NCBI RefSeq assembly: GCF_002287505.1
Contig: NZ_CP019688.1
Span: 1,786,674 to 1,850,673, forward strand
Source of the DNA: Corynebacterium glaucum
GTDB lineage: Bacteria; Actinomycetota; Actinomycetes; Mycobacteriales; Mycobacteriaceae
Length of the DNA stretch: 64,000 bases
Reading direction: 5' to 3'
A model generated the notes under the pieces. That model was not told where the DNA came from. It did no database searches and saw only the letters and a program-made list of their open reading frames with translations. Position numbers and translations under genes: made by a program. Positions 54,916 through 62,713 of the stretch are shown here, piece after piece (position 1 is the first letter of the stretch; every line of letters begins with the position of its first letter).

Positions 54916-54929
54916 TGGAAGCGCTTTCA
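54916..54929. promoter_or_regulatory. LacI-type operator before secreted GDPD 2
   Basis: TGGAAGCGCTTTCA at the same distance (20 bp) from the start codon as in paralogue 1, in a block of near-identical upstream sequence. Expected target of the regulator at 50148. Confidence 0.88.
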
Positions 54930-55043
54930 CGGGATGAGTGCACCGAGGCCGAATTGTTCAAGAACTTTTGTCCGACGCTTCACCTACAGTTTTCCTAGCT
55001 GTCAGATCGCGTGCTGTGCATGGCACATCTTTATTATGAGGGC

Positions 55044-55319
55044 ATGGAGCTAAGCGAACGCCTGGGGTTGGACAAGATCGAACTCGTGCAGGAAGACACG
55101 GTTTCACGGTTGCTTTCGCTTATCGACGATCATTTCAACGCCAACCTCTCCCCCGAAACGCCACTGACCGATTCGGCGCTGTCATCGCTGGATCGGATCG
55201 AGCTGGCGATCCGGATCGAGGAGGAGTTCGGAGTGCGCATCGACGAGCGCGTGTACGACAAATGTGCAACCGTAGGTGAGCTGGCGGAATATCTCGAGGA
55301 GAACTCGGAGGAAGCATGA
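55044..55319 (+). CDS. Stand-alone acyl carrier protein
   Basis: A 91-residue acyl carrier protein. The phosphopantetheine site lies in DSALSSLDRIELAIRIEEEFGV, where the Ser of SSLD corresponds to the DSL serine. Acidic helices II and III are as expected. The start MELSERLGLDK at 55044 is preferred to ATG 55011 or 55020. Corynebacteria use type I fatty-acid synthase, so a free ACP must serve another route, such as a specialised lipid or cofactor-linked acyl transfer. It overlaps the NagD-like gene by 4 bp. One copy of GCTTATCGACG lies at 55118. Confidence 0.9.
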   Translation: MELSERLGLDKIELVQEDTVSRLLSLIDDHFNANLSPETPLTDSALSSLDRIELAIRIEEEFGVRIDERVYDKCATVGELAEYLEENSEEA

Positions 55320-56149
55320 TTTCATATCTGACCGACATGGACGGGGTGCTGCACCGCGAAGGCAGCGTAATCCCGGGCGCGGAGGAGTTCATCGGCACGC
55401 TGCGTGATGAGGGCATCGAATTCATGGTGCTGACGAACAACTCGATGCAGACCCCGCGCGACCTCTCCGCGAAGCTGGTGCGGATGGGTCTGCACATTGA
55501 GCCGGAGCGGATTTGGACGTCCGCGACGGCGACCGCGCGGCTGCTTTCACAGCAGGCTGGTGCGGCTTCGGCGTACGTGATCGGCGAAGCTGGTCTGACG
55601 ACCGCGCTGCACGAGGTCGGGTGGATCCTCACCGACGCCGATCCAGATTTCGTGGTGCTTGGAGAGACCCGCACCTACTCCTTCGAGGCGCTGACCACGG
55701 CCTGCAACCTGATTCTTCGCGGCTCGCGTTTCATCGCAACGAACCCGGATATGACGGGCCCGGGACCGAACGGCGTCATCCCGGCGACCGGTTCTGTAGC
55801 GGCGATGATCACCGCGGTTACTGGCATGCAGCCGTACTACGTGGGCAAGCCGAACCCGGTGATGATGCGCACCGCGCTGAACCAAATCGGCGCGCACTCG
55901 GAGTACACCGTGATGATCGGTGACCGTATGGACACCGACGTCAAGGCCGGTCTGGAAGCCGGCATGCGCACTGTGCTGGTGCGCACCGGTATTGCCGACG
56001 ACGCCGAGATCGCCCGCTACCCGTACCGCCCCACCCTGGTCCTGGACTCGGTGGCGGAGCTGATTGATCGCGTACGTGATCCGTTCGGCGACGGACGCTA
56101 CAACGACGACGGCGAGGGCGAAGGCGACGCCGGCGGCGAAGTCAACTAA
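55316..56149 (+). CDS. HAD-IIA hydrolase (NagD-like)
   Basis: A 277-residue phosphatase of the NagD/PNPase-like group. Motif I is LTDMDGVLHREG, motif II VLTNNSMQTPRD and motif IV MIGDRMDTDVKAG, with the C2-type cap between. These enzymes act on small phosphates such as nucleotides, glycerol 3-phosphate or 2-phosphoglycolate. Its ATGA overlap with the acyl carrier protein implies a functional pair; phosphate release near phosphodiester catabolism is suggestive but unproved. The C-terminal 20 residues are Gly- and Glu-rich. Confidence 0.9.
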   Translation: MISYLTDMDGVLHREGSVIPGAEEFIGTLRDEGIEFMVLTNNSMQTPRDLSAKLVRMGLHIEPERIWTSATATARLLSQQAGAASAYVIGEAGLTTALHEVGWILTDADPDFVVLGETRTYSFEALTTACNLILRGSRFIATNPDMTGPGPNGVIPATGSVAAMITAVTGMQPYYVGKPNPVMMRTALNQIGAHSEYTVMIGDRMDTDVKAGLEAGMRTVLVRTGIADDAEIARYPYRPTLVLDSVAELIDRVRDPFGDGRYNDDGEGEGDAGGEVN

Positions 56150-56177
56150 CCGCGGCGCCGGCTAGACGCGGCTCCGG

Positions 56178-57503
56178 CTAGCGCTGGAGCGAACGCAGCT
56201 GGTCAGCGACCGTGGCGGCACGCTGGACACCCGCGAAGTTGCCGAGCACGCCGATGATTGCAGCGAGAATGCCGACTACCGCTGCGATCGCGATACCGAT
56301 CCCGGCGCCGGCCTTGCTGGATGCATCGGAGCTCTTCTCCGGCTTGGTCGGGTCACGCGGAACGTCGACGTAGGTCACCGGGTGGATGATGAACTTCGCC
56401 ATGGTCGCGCGGTGGTCGGAGATCCACGGGGCAGTCGGGGTGAAGATGGTGTCCTCGGTCTGGTCGACCACGGCCTCGCCCTTCTTCACCGTTTCCTTCG
56501 GACCGACCAGCTGCGCCGAGTCCAGGGTGATTCGGCCGGTGGGCTGGTAGAAGATGAAGTCGATACGGTCGCGCTCGTCAGCGTCCTTCATCCAAGCGGA
56601 CTGGGATGCTGGTGCGTGGGACTGCTTCACAGGCCACGTGGTGCCCGGGGCCTTCGCTGGGTCCGGGTGCATGGTTCGGTAGGTGTCGACGTAGCCGGCG
56701 TCGATAAGCAACTGTGTGGTGTCCCACTTGTACGCGAGACCGTTGCGCTGGAAGGAATCCTTGGTTTCTTCGGTCCAGTCGAGCGCGGAGGCCTCGTTGA
56801 AGTCGCCGCCGAAGATGACGAAATTACCCTGCTCGGTCTCCTTCTTGGCGTCCTCGATGAGCTGCTTTGCGGCGTCAGGGCGGCCGGACTGCTGGTTGAT
56901 CTTGCGGATGGTCTCGGCGTCGGTGACCGGGCCTTCGAGCTTGTCCCACTTCTTGTAGTTCTCGGGCCACTCGTCGCCCTGCGCCATGCCTGCGTAGCCG
57001 CGCGGCCAGTAGACGGCGTAGTCCTTGTACTCGAGGTGGCCGGAGTAGACGGCGATGATGTCGTCGCCGACCTTCAGTCGAGCCTTGGCCCAGCGGTTGT
57101 TCTCGCCGGCGTCGATGAAGTGCTTCGTGTCGATGATGTCGAAGCGCGAGATCACCGAAGCGCTGCCCGGGTAGAACTCGTTGTCGCGCGGGGAGAACGA
57201 GTTCCAACCGAGCTCCTCCGCGATCGGCTTCGCTGCGCCGATCGGGTCGCCCTTGTAGGTGACGGTCTCCTGGAAGAAGACGATGTCGGCGCCAACTTCT
57301 TCGATGGTCTTGGCGACGTCCTTGTACGCCGGGCCGTCCGGTGCGACCTGTGCGCCGTACCAGAGGTTCATGGATAAGACGGTGATGTCTTGGTCTTTGG
57401 TTTCGGCGTGAGCCGGCGGCGTGGCGTGGACACCCGCGAGCACGAGGATCGCGGACAGGATCATGGCAAGCAGCGCCTTCGCGCGGCTAAAAGTTGTGGT
57501 CAT
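56178..57503 (-). CDS. Secreted endonuclease/exonuclease/phosphatase-fold hydrolase with membrane tail
   Basis: A 441-residue secreted protein. The signal peptide is at 1-33 (MTTTFSRAKALLAMILSAIL onward to AHA). The DNase I-like domain has SMNLWYG, FFQETV, VYSGHLEYKDY, FGGDFNEASALDW and ISDHRATM, giving the metal and catalytic His/Asp/Asn set of nucleases and sphingomyelinase-like phosphodiesterases. The tail has a hydrophobic helix and ends DQLRSLQR, like the two GDPD proteins. The start at 57503 has a GGGGGAG site. Which phosphodiester it cleaves is open; phospholipid head groups would fit the neighbours. Confidence 0.88.
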   Translation of the reverse strand: MTTTFSRAKALLAMILSAILVLAGVHATPPAHAETKDQDITVLSMNLWYGAQVAPDGPAYKDVAKTIEEVGADIVFFQETVTYKGDPIGAAKPIAEELGWNSFSPRDNEFYPGSASVISRFDIIDTKHFIDAGENNRWAKARLKVGDDIIAVYSGHLEYKDYAVYWPRGYAGMAQGDEWPENYKKWDKLEGPVTDAETIRKINQQSGRPDAAKQLIEDAKKETEQGNFVIFGGDFNEASALDWTEETKDSFQRNGLAYKWDTTQLLIDAGYVDTYRTMHPDPAKAPGTTWPVKQSHAPASQSAWMKDADERDRIDFIFYQPTGRITLDSAQLVGPKETVKKGEAVVDQTEDTIFTPTAPWISDHRATMAKFIIHPVTYVDVPRDPTKPEKSSDASSKAGAGIGIAIAAVVGILAAIIGVLGNFAGVQRAATVADQLRSLQR

Positions 57504-57838
57504 GAGCTCCCCCAGGTGGATGGATAATTTAGAGGCCATGTGGCCTGAGACGATCTTCACCTGAGTATGTGCTGTGCGCAACATGGGAGCGGGGGTGGTG
57601 GAGGGAGAAGGTGTCGCGTCGGACAGCGTGGCCAACAAGCCGACTTCGAAATTCACACGGGGGCATCCCAACCAACTCCTCGGGGCACCTAGTCAAGCAC
57701 GCTACTCAGTGTGCGAAGATGCAGGATGACGACTCGGGCTGTCCCTCGCGGCTACGGCCTCAACCCCTTCCTAGAGGTTTAATATGAAGGGCGAATAATG
57801 TCGCGACAGGAGTACAATCTGAAGCGCTTCTATAGAGA
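57504..57838. other. Intergenic region without a convincing gene
   Basis: About 335 bp between the starts of the secreted hydrolase and the end of the AAA_13 gene. It contains a 14-bp near-palindrome AGGCCA-TG-TGGCCT (57533-57546), about 30 bp upstream of the hydrolase start, which could be an operator. The T-rich AATTTA next to it may be part of the -10 box. Short open frames here have no ribosome-binding site or recognisable product. Confidence 0.5.
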
Positions 57839-60262
57839 TCAAGCCACACCCGAGAGCTGTTTCAGCCTCGAATCCAGGACATTTTGTATATCCGCCCTTT
57901 CCAACTCTTCAATCCGCAATCTCGCAGGAATGTGCACTGACGAAATGGCGTGCATCATTAAAAGCGTTTCTTCAACATACTGGTGATAATTGCGTTCCGA
58001 AAGGGCCGGAGCCAAGGTGAGATTGAGAGCGAGGAATTGATTTCTTGAGTGTGAATCCGTATTGACGAACACGCGCCCCGGGAATCGCTTGACAAACCTC
58101 TCCGCATGGGGCGATACAGCTTTAATGTGTTCTAACACACTTTCGGAAGTTGAGGCGTCGGTCAAATTCTCCCCCACCTCGAAATGCGTGAATGCTTCCC
58201 ATACCCTACGGACCTCATTTGCACTGGGGGCGGCATGAGTGGATGACCCATCCGCATTAAGACCACCAGATTCTCCAAACGCGTACAAGTACATTTTCTC
58301 CAGCAACCCTTGGTAGAGATCGTAGCTTGCGAAATGAGCGCGAGCGAGCTCCTGTCCTTTGAGTTCCACCGAGACGTTTTGCCCGTTGAGAAGCTTATTG
58401 ACAACCTTCTCCAAATCGATTGCTGCCGTAATATCGTGCGTGAGGATAATCGCCCGTGAATCGGAGTTCCCATCGAAAACACGCCCCAGCGCTTCTTGGA
58501 TCAGTGAAACCACACCGTACCGGTTATCAAAGTCGAAACTCGATATCGGATCGTCCAGAACAATTAAGTGGGCACCATCAAGAGGCTCGTCATATCCCTT
58601 GCGCTCGGAAAGCGAGACGAAAAAGTAGCACAGGGCGAGAATGTTGCGTTCACCGGTGGACAGATGCGCCGGTGACAGGCTGCGGTCACGGTTCACGACG
58701 ATATAACCGGTCTCACTCGGCTCCAGCCTAATCGCGCTCGCGCCGAAAACGCGATTGAGTAAGGCATTAATTTTAGCTGCCGCTTCAGCGCTATCGAGGT
58801 TTGCGGCCTCTAGCTCTGCTTTTCTACTCTCAAGCCGGTACATATCCCTCTTTAACTTGTCTACCTCAGTACGCAACTGCATGGTTTCCCACTCGAGCGG
58901 AACGAGGGTCTCGTTTACTCCGTCTATTTCCAGTCTCGCGATTTGGTCATTCAGGTCGTAAAGCCTCTGCCGACTTTTGTTTACACTTCGAACGGAGCGA
59001 TTCCATTCCACGACGGCTTGTTGCAAATTGTTTCGAGCTAGCTGGGCATCTTCAAAGACCGAACTAATCTCCTGTAGGTCAAAGTCAACCCGCACATTAG
59101 GATTGCCAACCTTATATTCCAGCTTTTCGTTAATTTGGTCGAGCAGCTTGTTGCAGGCGGCGATCTTTTCATTGAATTCAGCTGCGCCGGGAAGCCGATT
59201 AACGTGCAACTCTGTTAAAACGAGCGGACTGATCGGCCTGGTGCGAAGACCGCGAGCTCTGCGCCCCAGCTCGTGTTTATCTCGCTCCTCCAGCTCCATC
59301 TGTATCAGAGATCGGATTCTGCTTCTGTAGTGCTTGTCTAGTTCTTGATAGCACTCGGCACAAAACTGGTTTTCGAGAGCGAATGTCTCTCGGAGTTTTC
59401 GTCTAAGCGTCGCGTGATCCTCGACACCAATAGCGTTAAGCTCTCTCGTTCTACCCTCTCTCTCCTCAGCACCTGGTGAGATAGTGTGATCGAGTAGCGC
59501 CTTTATCTCCCTGAGGTTCCCCGGAAGCTCGATTTTGGGGCATTCGAGAGACACCTCCCCGGAGCCATCTAGATCCCGATATTCGTCAAGAAGAGAGTCA
59601 AACTGTTTATACAGCAGGTCCAACGAAGTATTTGGTTTAGCCGTGGAACGGATCTCGCCAATCCTCTTACTAGTGAGATTGGGTCTACGGTGAGGGTCAA
59701 TCTTTACCAAGCGCGCTTTCCATGAGGAATGCGCCCCTTGAGCGCTTAGCGTCTCCTTTATCAGACTCAATTGCTTATCTTTGTCAGCCGTCGACCTCGA
59801 TAGACGAGCCTCCCCGTCGTCGTACTTTTCCTCAAGCTCGGTGATCTCAGCTTTAATTTTCTCGATTTCTTGAGTCCTTGTCACTTGTTGGCCAATTAAA
59901 ACAATTGGCTTTATGCCGTCAGCCTCGGCGGCCTCCACGTGTTGTTGGACATACTCCTCATCGAAGACATGTGTTTCGAATACACAGTCGCTCCAGGACA
60001 CCCGTTGCCCATCAAGTATTGGCCACGCTCTACCGCCATCACGCTGCTTGAGTGCCCGAGCGATTGATGACTTGCCTGCTCCATTTCTCCCGAACAAGAC
60101 GGCAGCCCTCGGCAGTTGCCGGTTCCCGGCGGTTCTTTCTGACCCTTGCCCGTTCTTGCTGGATCGTTTTGCCGGCTTGGGAGGGTTAAAGATGGGAAGA
60201 ACAGTCTGCCCTAGATGTTCAAACTCGAAACTGAAACCGTCGATATCACGCAAAGCAGCCAT
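57839..60262 (-). CDS. AAA_13 (PrrC/RloC-like) ATPase, candidate anticodon nuclease or defence protein
   Basis: An 807-residue ABC-type ATPase with a split head and coiled-coil middle. Walker A is GRNGAGKSS (residues 58-66), the signature is LSTGERNILAL (about 575), Walker B LIVLDDPISSFD (about 615) and H-loop ILTHD. The coiled coil at about 120-560 has a central CAEC pair (about residue 310) like the zinc hook of RloC. Near the C-terminus EVRRVWEAF gives an R-x3-E pair followed by histidines (SPHAERF, SHSRNQF), reminiscent of the Arg-Glu-His triad of PrrC/RloC anticodon nucleases. The gene is visibly AT-richer than its neighbours, consistent with transfer. No restriction-modification genes are adjacent. 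Nuclease function is inference. Confidence 0.82.
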   Translation of the reverse strand: MAALRDIDGFSFEFEHLGQTVLPIFNPPKPAKRSSKNGQGSERTAGNRQLPRAAVLFGRNGAGKSSIARALKQRDGGRAWPILDGQRVSWSDCVFETHVFDEEYVQQHVEAAEADGIKPIVLIGQQVTRTQEIEKIKAEITELEEKYDDGEARLSRSTADKDKQLSLIKETLSAQGAHSSWKARLVKIDPHRRPNLTSKRIGEIRSTAKPNTSLDLLYKQFDSLLDEYRDLDGSGEVSLECPKIELPGNLREIKALLDHTISPGAEEREGRTRELNAIGVEDHATLRRKLRETFALENQFCAECYQELDKHYRSRIRSLIQMELEERDKHELGRRARGLRTRPISPLVLTELHVNRLPGAAEFNEKIAACNKLLDQINEKLEYKVGNPNVRVDFDLQEISSVFEDAQLARNNLQQAVVEWNRSVRSVNKSRQRLYDLNDQIARLEIDGVNETLVPLEWETMQLRTEVDKLKRDMYRLESRKAELEAANLDSAEAAAKINALLNRVFGASAIRLEPSETGYIVVNRDRSLSPAHLSTGERNILALCYFFVSLSERKGYDEPLDGAHLIVLDDPISSFDFDNRYGVVSLIQEALGRVFDGNSDSRAIILTHDITAAIDLEKVVNKLLNGQNVSVELKGQELARAHFASYDLYQGLLEKMYLYAFGESGGLNADGSSTHAAPSANEVRRVWEAFTHFEVGENLTDASTSESVLEHIKAVSPHAERFVKRFPGRVFVNTDSHSRNQFLALNLTLAPALSERNYHQYVEETLLMMHAISSVHIPARLRIEELERADIQNVLDSRLKQLSGVA

Positions 60263-60350
60263 TCAAATACACTTTCTCTAACCTATAGGTCCAAGCAGGG
60301 CACCTTAAAAGTTTAGATCGTTGACCGTACGTTCGTCGCAAATGATTCGA

Positions 60351-60393
60351 AAAGTCCCGCAGACACCCAGGCAAGAAGTGTCTGCGGGACTTT
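60351..60393. terminator. Strong hairpin upstream of the AAA_13 gene
   Basis: AAAGTCCCGCAGACAC (60351-60366) and its perfect 16-bp complement (60378-60393) enclose an 11-base loop. A-rich and T-rich ends let it act as a terminator in both directions. It lies between the 3' end of the aldehyde dehydrogenase gene and the start of the AAA_13 gene, both on the minus strand, so it probably insulates the latter. Confidence 0.85.
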
Positions 60394-60477
60394 GCGTGTT
60401 TCATTGACCGCCAAAAACCAGCGGATAGAGCACTGATTCCGCAACAGAAGGAGGGTAACCAGCCCTGCTTCTGCTAA

Positions 60478-60496
60478 TTTACTTAGCCTAACCTTT
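60478..60496. promoter_or_regulatory. Possible DtxR-type iron box
   Basis: TTTACTTAGCCTAACCTTT matches 14 of 19 positions of the DtxR consensus TTAGGTTAGCCTAACCTAA, with the central TTAGCCTAACCT intact. A second half-like AAGTTAGGTAGGGG follows at about 60500. It lies just beyond the dehydrogenase stop codon and about 220 bp before the AAA_13 start, with no iron gene next to it; it may be a remnant of a lost locus. Confidence 0.45.
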
Positions 60497-60535
60497 ACTA
60501 AGTTAGGTAGGGGTGAGTTAGCGGCACCCCCGCAG

Positions 60536-61921
60536 CTAGTCGGCCACGAAGTAGCGCTGGACGTTCACGAACTCGTCCATGCCCAGCGGCCCGAGCTCGC
60601 GGCCCATGCCGGAGTTCTTCACGCCACCGAACGGCAGCTCAGCGCCGCGCGCCTGCGGGATGTTCACGTGGATCATGCCGGTGTCAATGCGGTTCGCCAC
60701 CTTCTTGGCGCGCTCCTCATCCTCCGACATCACGGCACCGCCGAGGCCGTACAGCGAGTCGTTGGCCAGCTCAATGGCTTCCTCCTCGGAGGACGCCTTC
60801 CACACGGTCACCACCGGGCCGAAGAATTCCTCGTAGAAGGAATCGGAGCCGACCGGAATACCGGTCATCACGGCAGGAGAGAAGTACGCGCCCTCGGTGT
60901 CCAGCTCGCCGCCGGTGTGCAGGGTCGCGCCAGCGTCCACGGCCAGCTTGACCTGCTGGGCCAGCTTCTCAGCGGCATCGCGCGAGGAAAGCGGGAAGTA
61001 CTCGTGCTCGCCTGCCTCCCCGGGATTGAGTGGGTCGCCTTTGACGTAGGCGTCGGCAAGCGAGATAAGCTCCTGGACAAACTCATCGTGAATGTCTTCC
61101 ATGACGATGATGCGCTTGTTGGAGGTGCAGGCCTGGCCGGTGTTGCCGATGCGCTTGTTCCACGCGGTTTGCGCGGCTTCTTTGACGTCGGAGGCGTCGA
61201 GGACCACGTACGCGTCGGTGCCGCCGAGCTCCAACACGCACTTCTTCAGCGCCTGGCCGGCCTGCGAAGCGATCTGGCGACCGGCGCGCTCGGAGCCGGT
61301 GAGGGAAACGCCCTGGACGCGGGAGTCCTCGATCAGCGTCGCGATCTGGTCGTGCGAGGCGTACAGGTTGGTAAATGCACCCTTCGGGAAGCCAGCTTCC
61401 TCGAGGATGTCCTGGATCTGCTGCGAGGAGCGCGGGCAGATCTCAGCGTGCTTGACCATCACGGTGTTACCGGCCATCAGCGCCGGCGCCGCGAAGCGTG
61501 CGACCTGGTAGTACGGGAAGTTCCACGGCATGATGCCCACGATCACGCCGAGCGGAACCTTGCGCAGAATTGCGGTGCCATCCTGGTTGTTCGGGATCTC
61601 CTGATCCGCGCCGAACTCCGCGCCGTTGTCGGCGTAGTAGTTGAAAATCTCGACGACGTCGTCGACCTCGCCGTCGCCTTCCTTGATGGACTTGCCCATC
61701 TCCTCAGCGATGATGCGGGTCAGCGTGTCGCGGCGCTCGTCGAAAATCTGCGCGGCCTTGCGCAGCTTCTCCGCACGGTTGTCGTAGCTAAGCTCGCGCC
61801 ACTCTTTGAACGCGTCGTGCGCGGTGGCGAGGGCGGATTCAAGGTCGTCGTCCGAGATGAAATCGAACGTCTCAATAACAGTGTTTGTCTTCGGGTTTTG
61901 TACTCGATACGGGTTAGACAT
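60536..61921 (-). CDS. Aldehyde dehydrogenase, succinate-semialdehyde dehydrogenase-like
   Basis: A 461-residue NAD(P)-dependent aldehyde dehydrogenase. ELGGTDAYVVLDASD contains the catalytic Glu region, GQACTSNKRIIV the catalytic Cys (about residue 262), and PWNFPYYQV the cofactor-binding Asn. EFFGPVV and PFGGVKNSGMGRELG match the GabD/SSADH branch, which oxidises succinate semialdehyde to succinate, though the exact aldehyde is uncertain. The start MSNPYRVQNPKT at 61921 is preferred to the long Arg-rich upstream extension. It overlaps the preceding gene by 8 bp. Confidence 0.92.
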   Translation of the reverse strand: MSNPYRVQNPKTNTVIETFDFISDDDLESALATAHDAFKEWRELSYDNRAEKLRKAAQIFDERRDTLTRIIAEEMGKSIKEGDGEVDDVVEIFNYYADNGAEFGADQEIPNNQDGTAILRKVPLGVIVGIMPWNFPYYQVARFAAPALMAGNTVMVKHAEICPRSSQQIQDILEEAGFPKGAFTNLYASHDQIATLIEDSRVQGVSLTGSERAGRQIASQAGQALKKCVLELGGTDAYVVLDASDVKEAAQTAWNKRIGNTGQACTSNKRIIVMEDIHDEFVQELISLADAYVKGDPLNPGEAGEHEYFPLSSRDAAEKLAQQVKLAVDAGATLHTGGELDTEGAYFSPAVMTGIPVGSDSFYEEFFGPVVTVWKASSEEEAIELANDSLYGLGGAVMSEDEERAKKVANRIDTGMIHVNIPQARGAELPFGGVKNSGMGRELGPLGMDEFVNVQRYFVAD

Positions 61922-62333
61922 ACGTTCCAGCGTACGGACGGTGTTCCAACTGTGCCATGAACCCCTCCTCCGCCGCGAGCGCCTGCAGCTCAGCCTCGAA
62001 CTCAGCGAGCGCATCGCGCGGCGCATTCAGGTTCTCACGGCAGGAGTAGGAGCCATTCGCCTGGCGACGCCACCGCGTGAACCACACCTCACCCGCCTCG
62101 TTCGACTCAGGCAGCAGGAGCAAAAGCTTTTCGACGGCCCGTCGAACCCGCTTATCCATCCCCTCAATGATCAAGGTGGTGCGCTCTGTCGCGGGCGCTG
62201 CGGTTGCGGGCTGCGCGAGCGCAGACTGTCCGAGCGCGAAGAAGTCGTAGTGTTCCTGCGGCGCGGCTTTGTGCGCGGCCTGGCGTGCGGTTGCAGAGGT
62301 GTTTTCGCGTGCGGCAACGAGCGTGGTGGTCAT
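61914..62333 (-). CDS. Hypothetical protein cotranscribed with the aldehyde dehydrogenase
   Basis: A 139-residue soluble protein beginning MTTTLVAARENTSATARQ, an Ala/Thr/Gln-rich front probably disordered, followed by a charged core (EGMDKRVRRAVEKLLLLLPESNEAGEVWFTRWRRQANG). Its last codons overlap the dehydrogenase start by 8 bp, so the two form an operon. I do not recognise the family. A GCTTTTCGACG variant of the dispersed motif lies at 62126. Confidence 0.65.
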   Translation of the reverse strand: MTTTLVAARENTSATARQAAHKAAPQEHYDFFALGQSALAQPATAAPATERTTLIIEGMDKRVRRAVEKLLLLLPESNEAGEVWFTRWRRQANGSYSCRENLNAPRDALAEFEAELQALAAEEGFMAQLEHRPYAGTYV

Positions 62334-62713
62334 GGCTGGGGACCCTTCCGTGTTTGTTCGCGGTCATTCCGCGTTTTCGGCGGCGCACAGTGCCGGTGGC
62401 GAAGCGGTGACTACTTCCACTTCCCCACCGACACAGTGCGAGACGAGAGGTTCGTCTTCCCCAACGGCCTCTAAAGTATCGCTGGACACCTTCGATCTCT
62501 GTTGATCTCTCCGGCATCTCTGGTCGTGGAGCCGATCATGCGTCACACGAGCCACCCCGGCAACCCTAAACCCGAGCTTGATCCCCCTATTCGCTCTAGC
62601 TAAAGTAGAGCTTTAGACATCTTGGTTTTAGAGGGCTGGACCCCGTTAACCGGATGTTTCATTGTTTTCCATTTGAGGTCTCGACCTCCATCCCGAAATG
62701 AGGATCACTCCCC
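62334..62713. other. Intergenic region with divergent promoters
   Basis: About 380 bp without a credible gene between divergent genes. It holds a hairpin CTAAAG-TAGAG-CTTTAG (62600-62616), about 100 bp before the membrane protein start, within an AT-rich stretch likely to contain its promoter. Several short open frames on both strands have no ribosome-binding site or homology I recognise. Confidence 0.5.

Noticed and set aside
62164..62555. Several short minus- and plus-strand frames upstream of 62714
   Set aside because: Overlapping, low-complexity, without ribosome-binding sites; they overlap the 61914-62333 gene or the promoter region.
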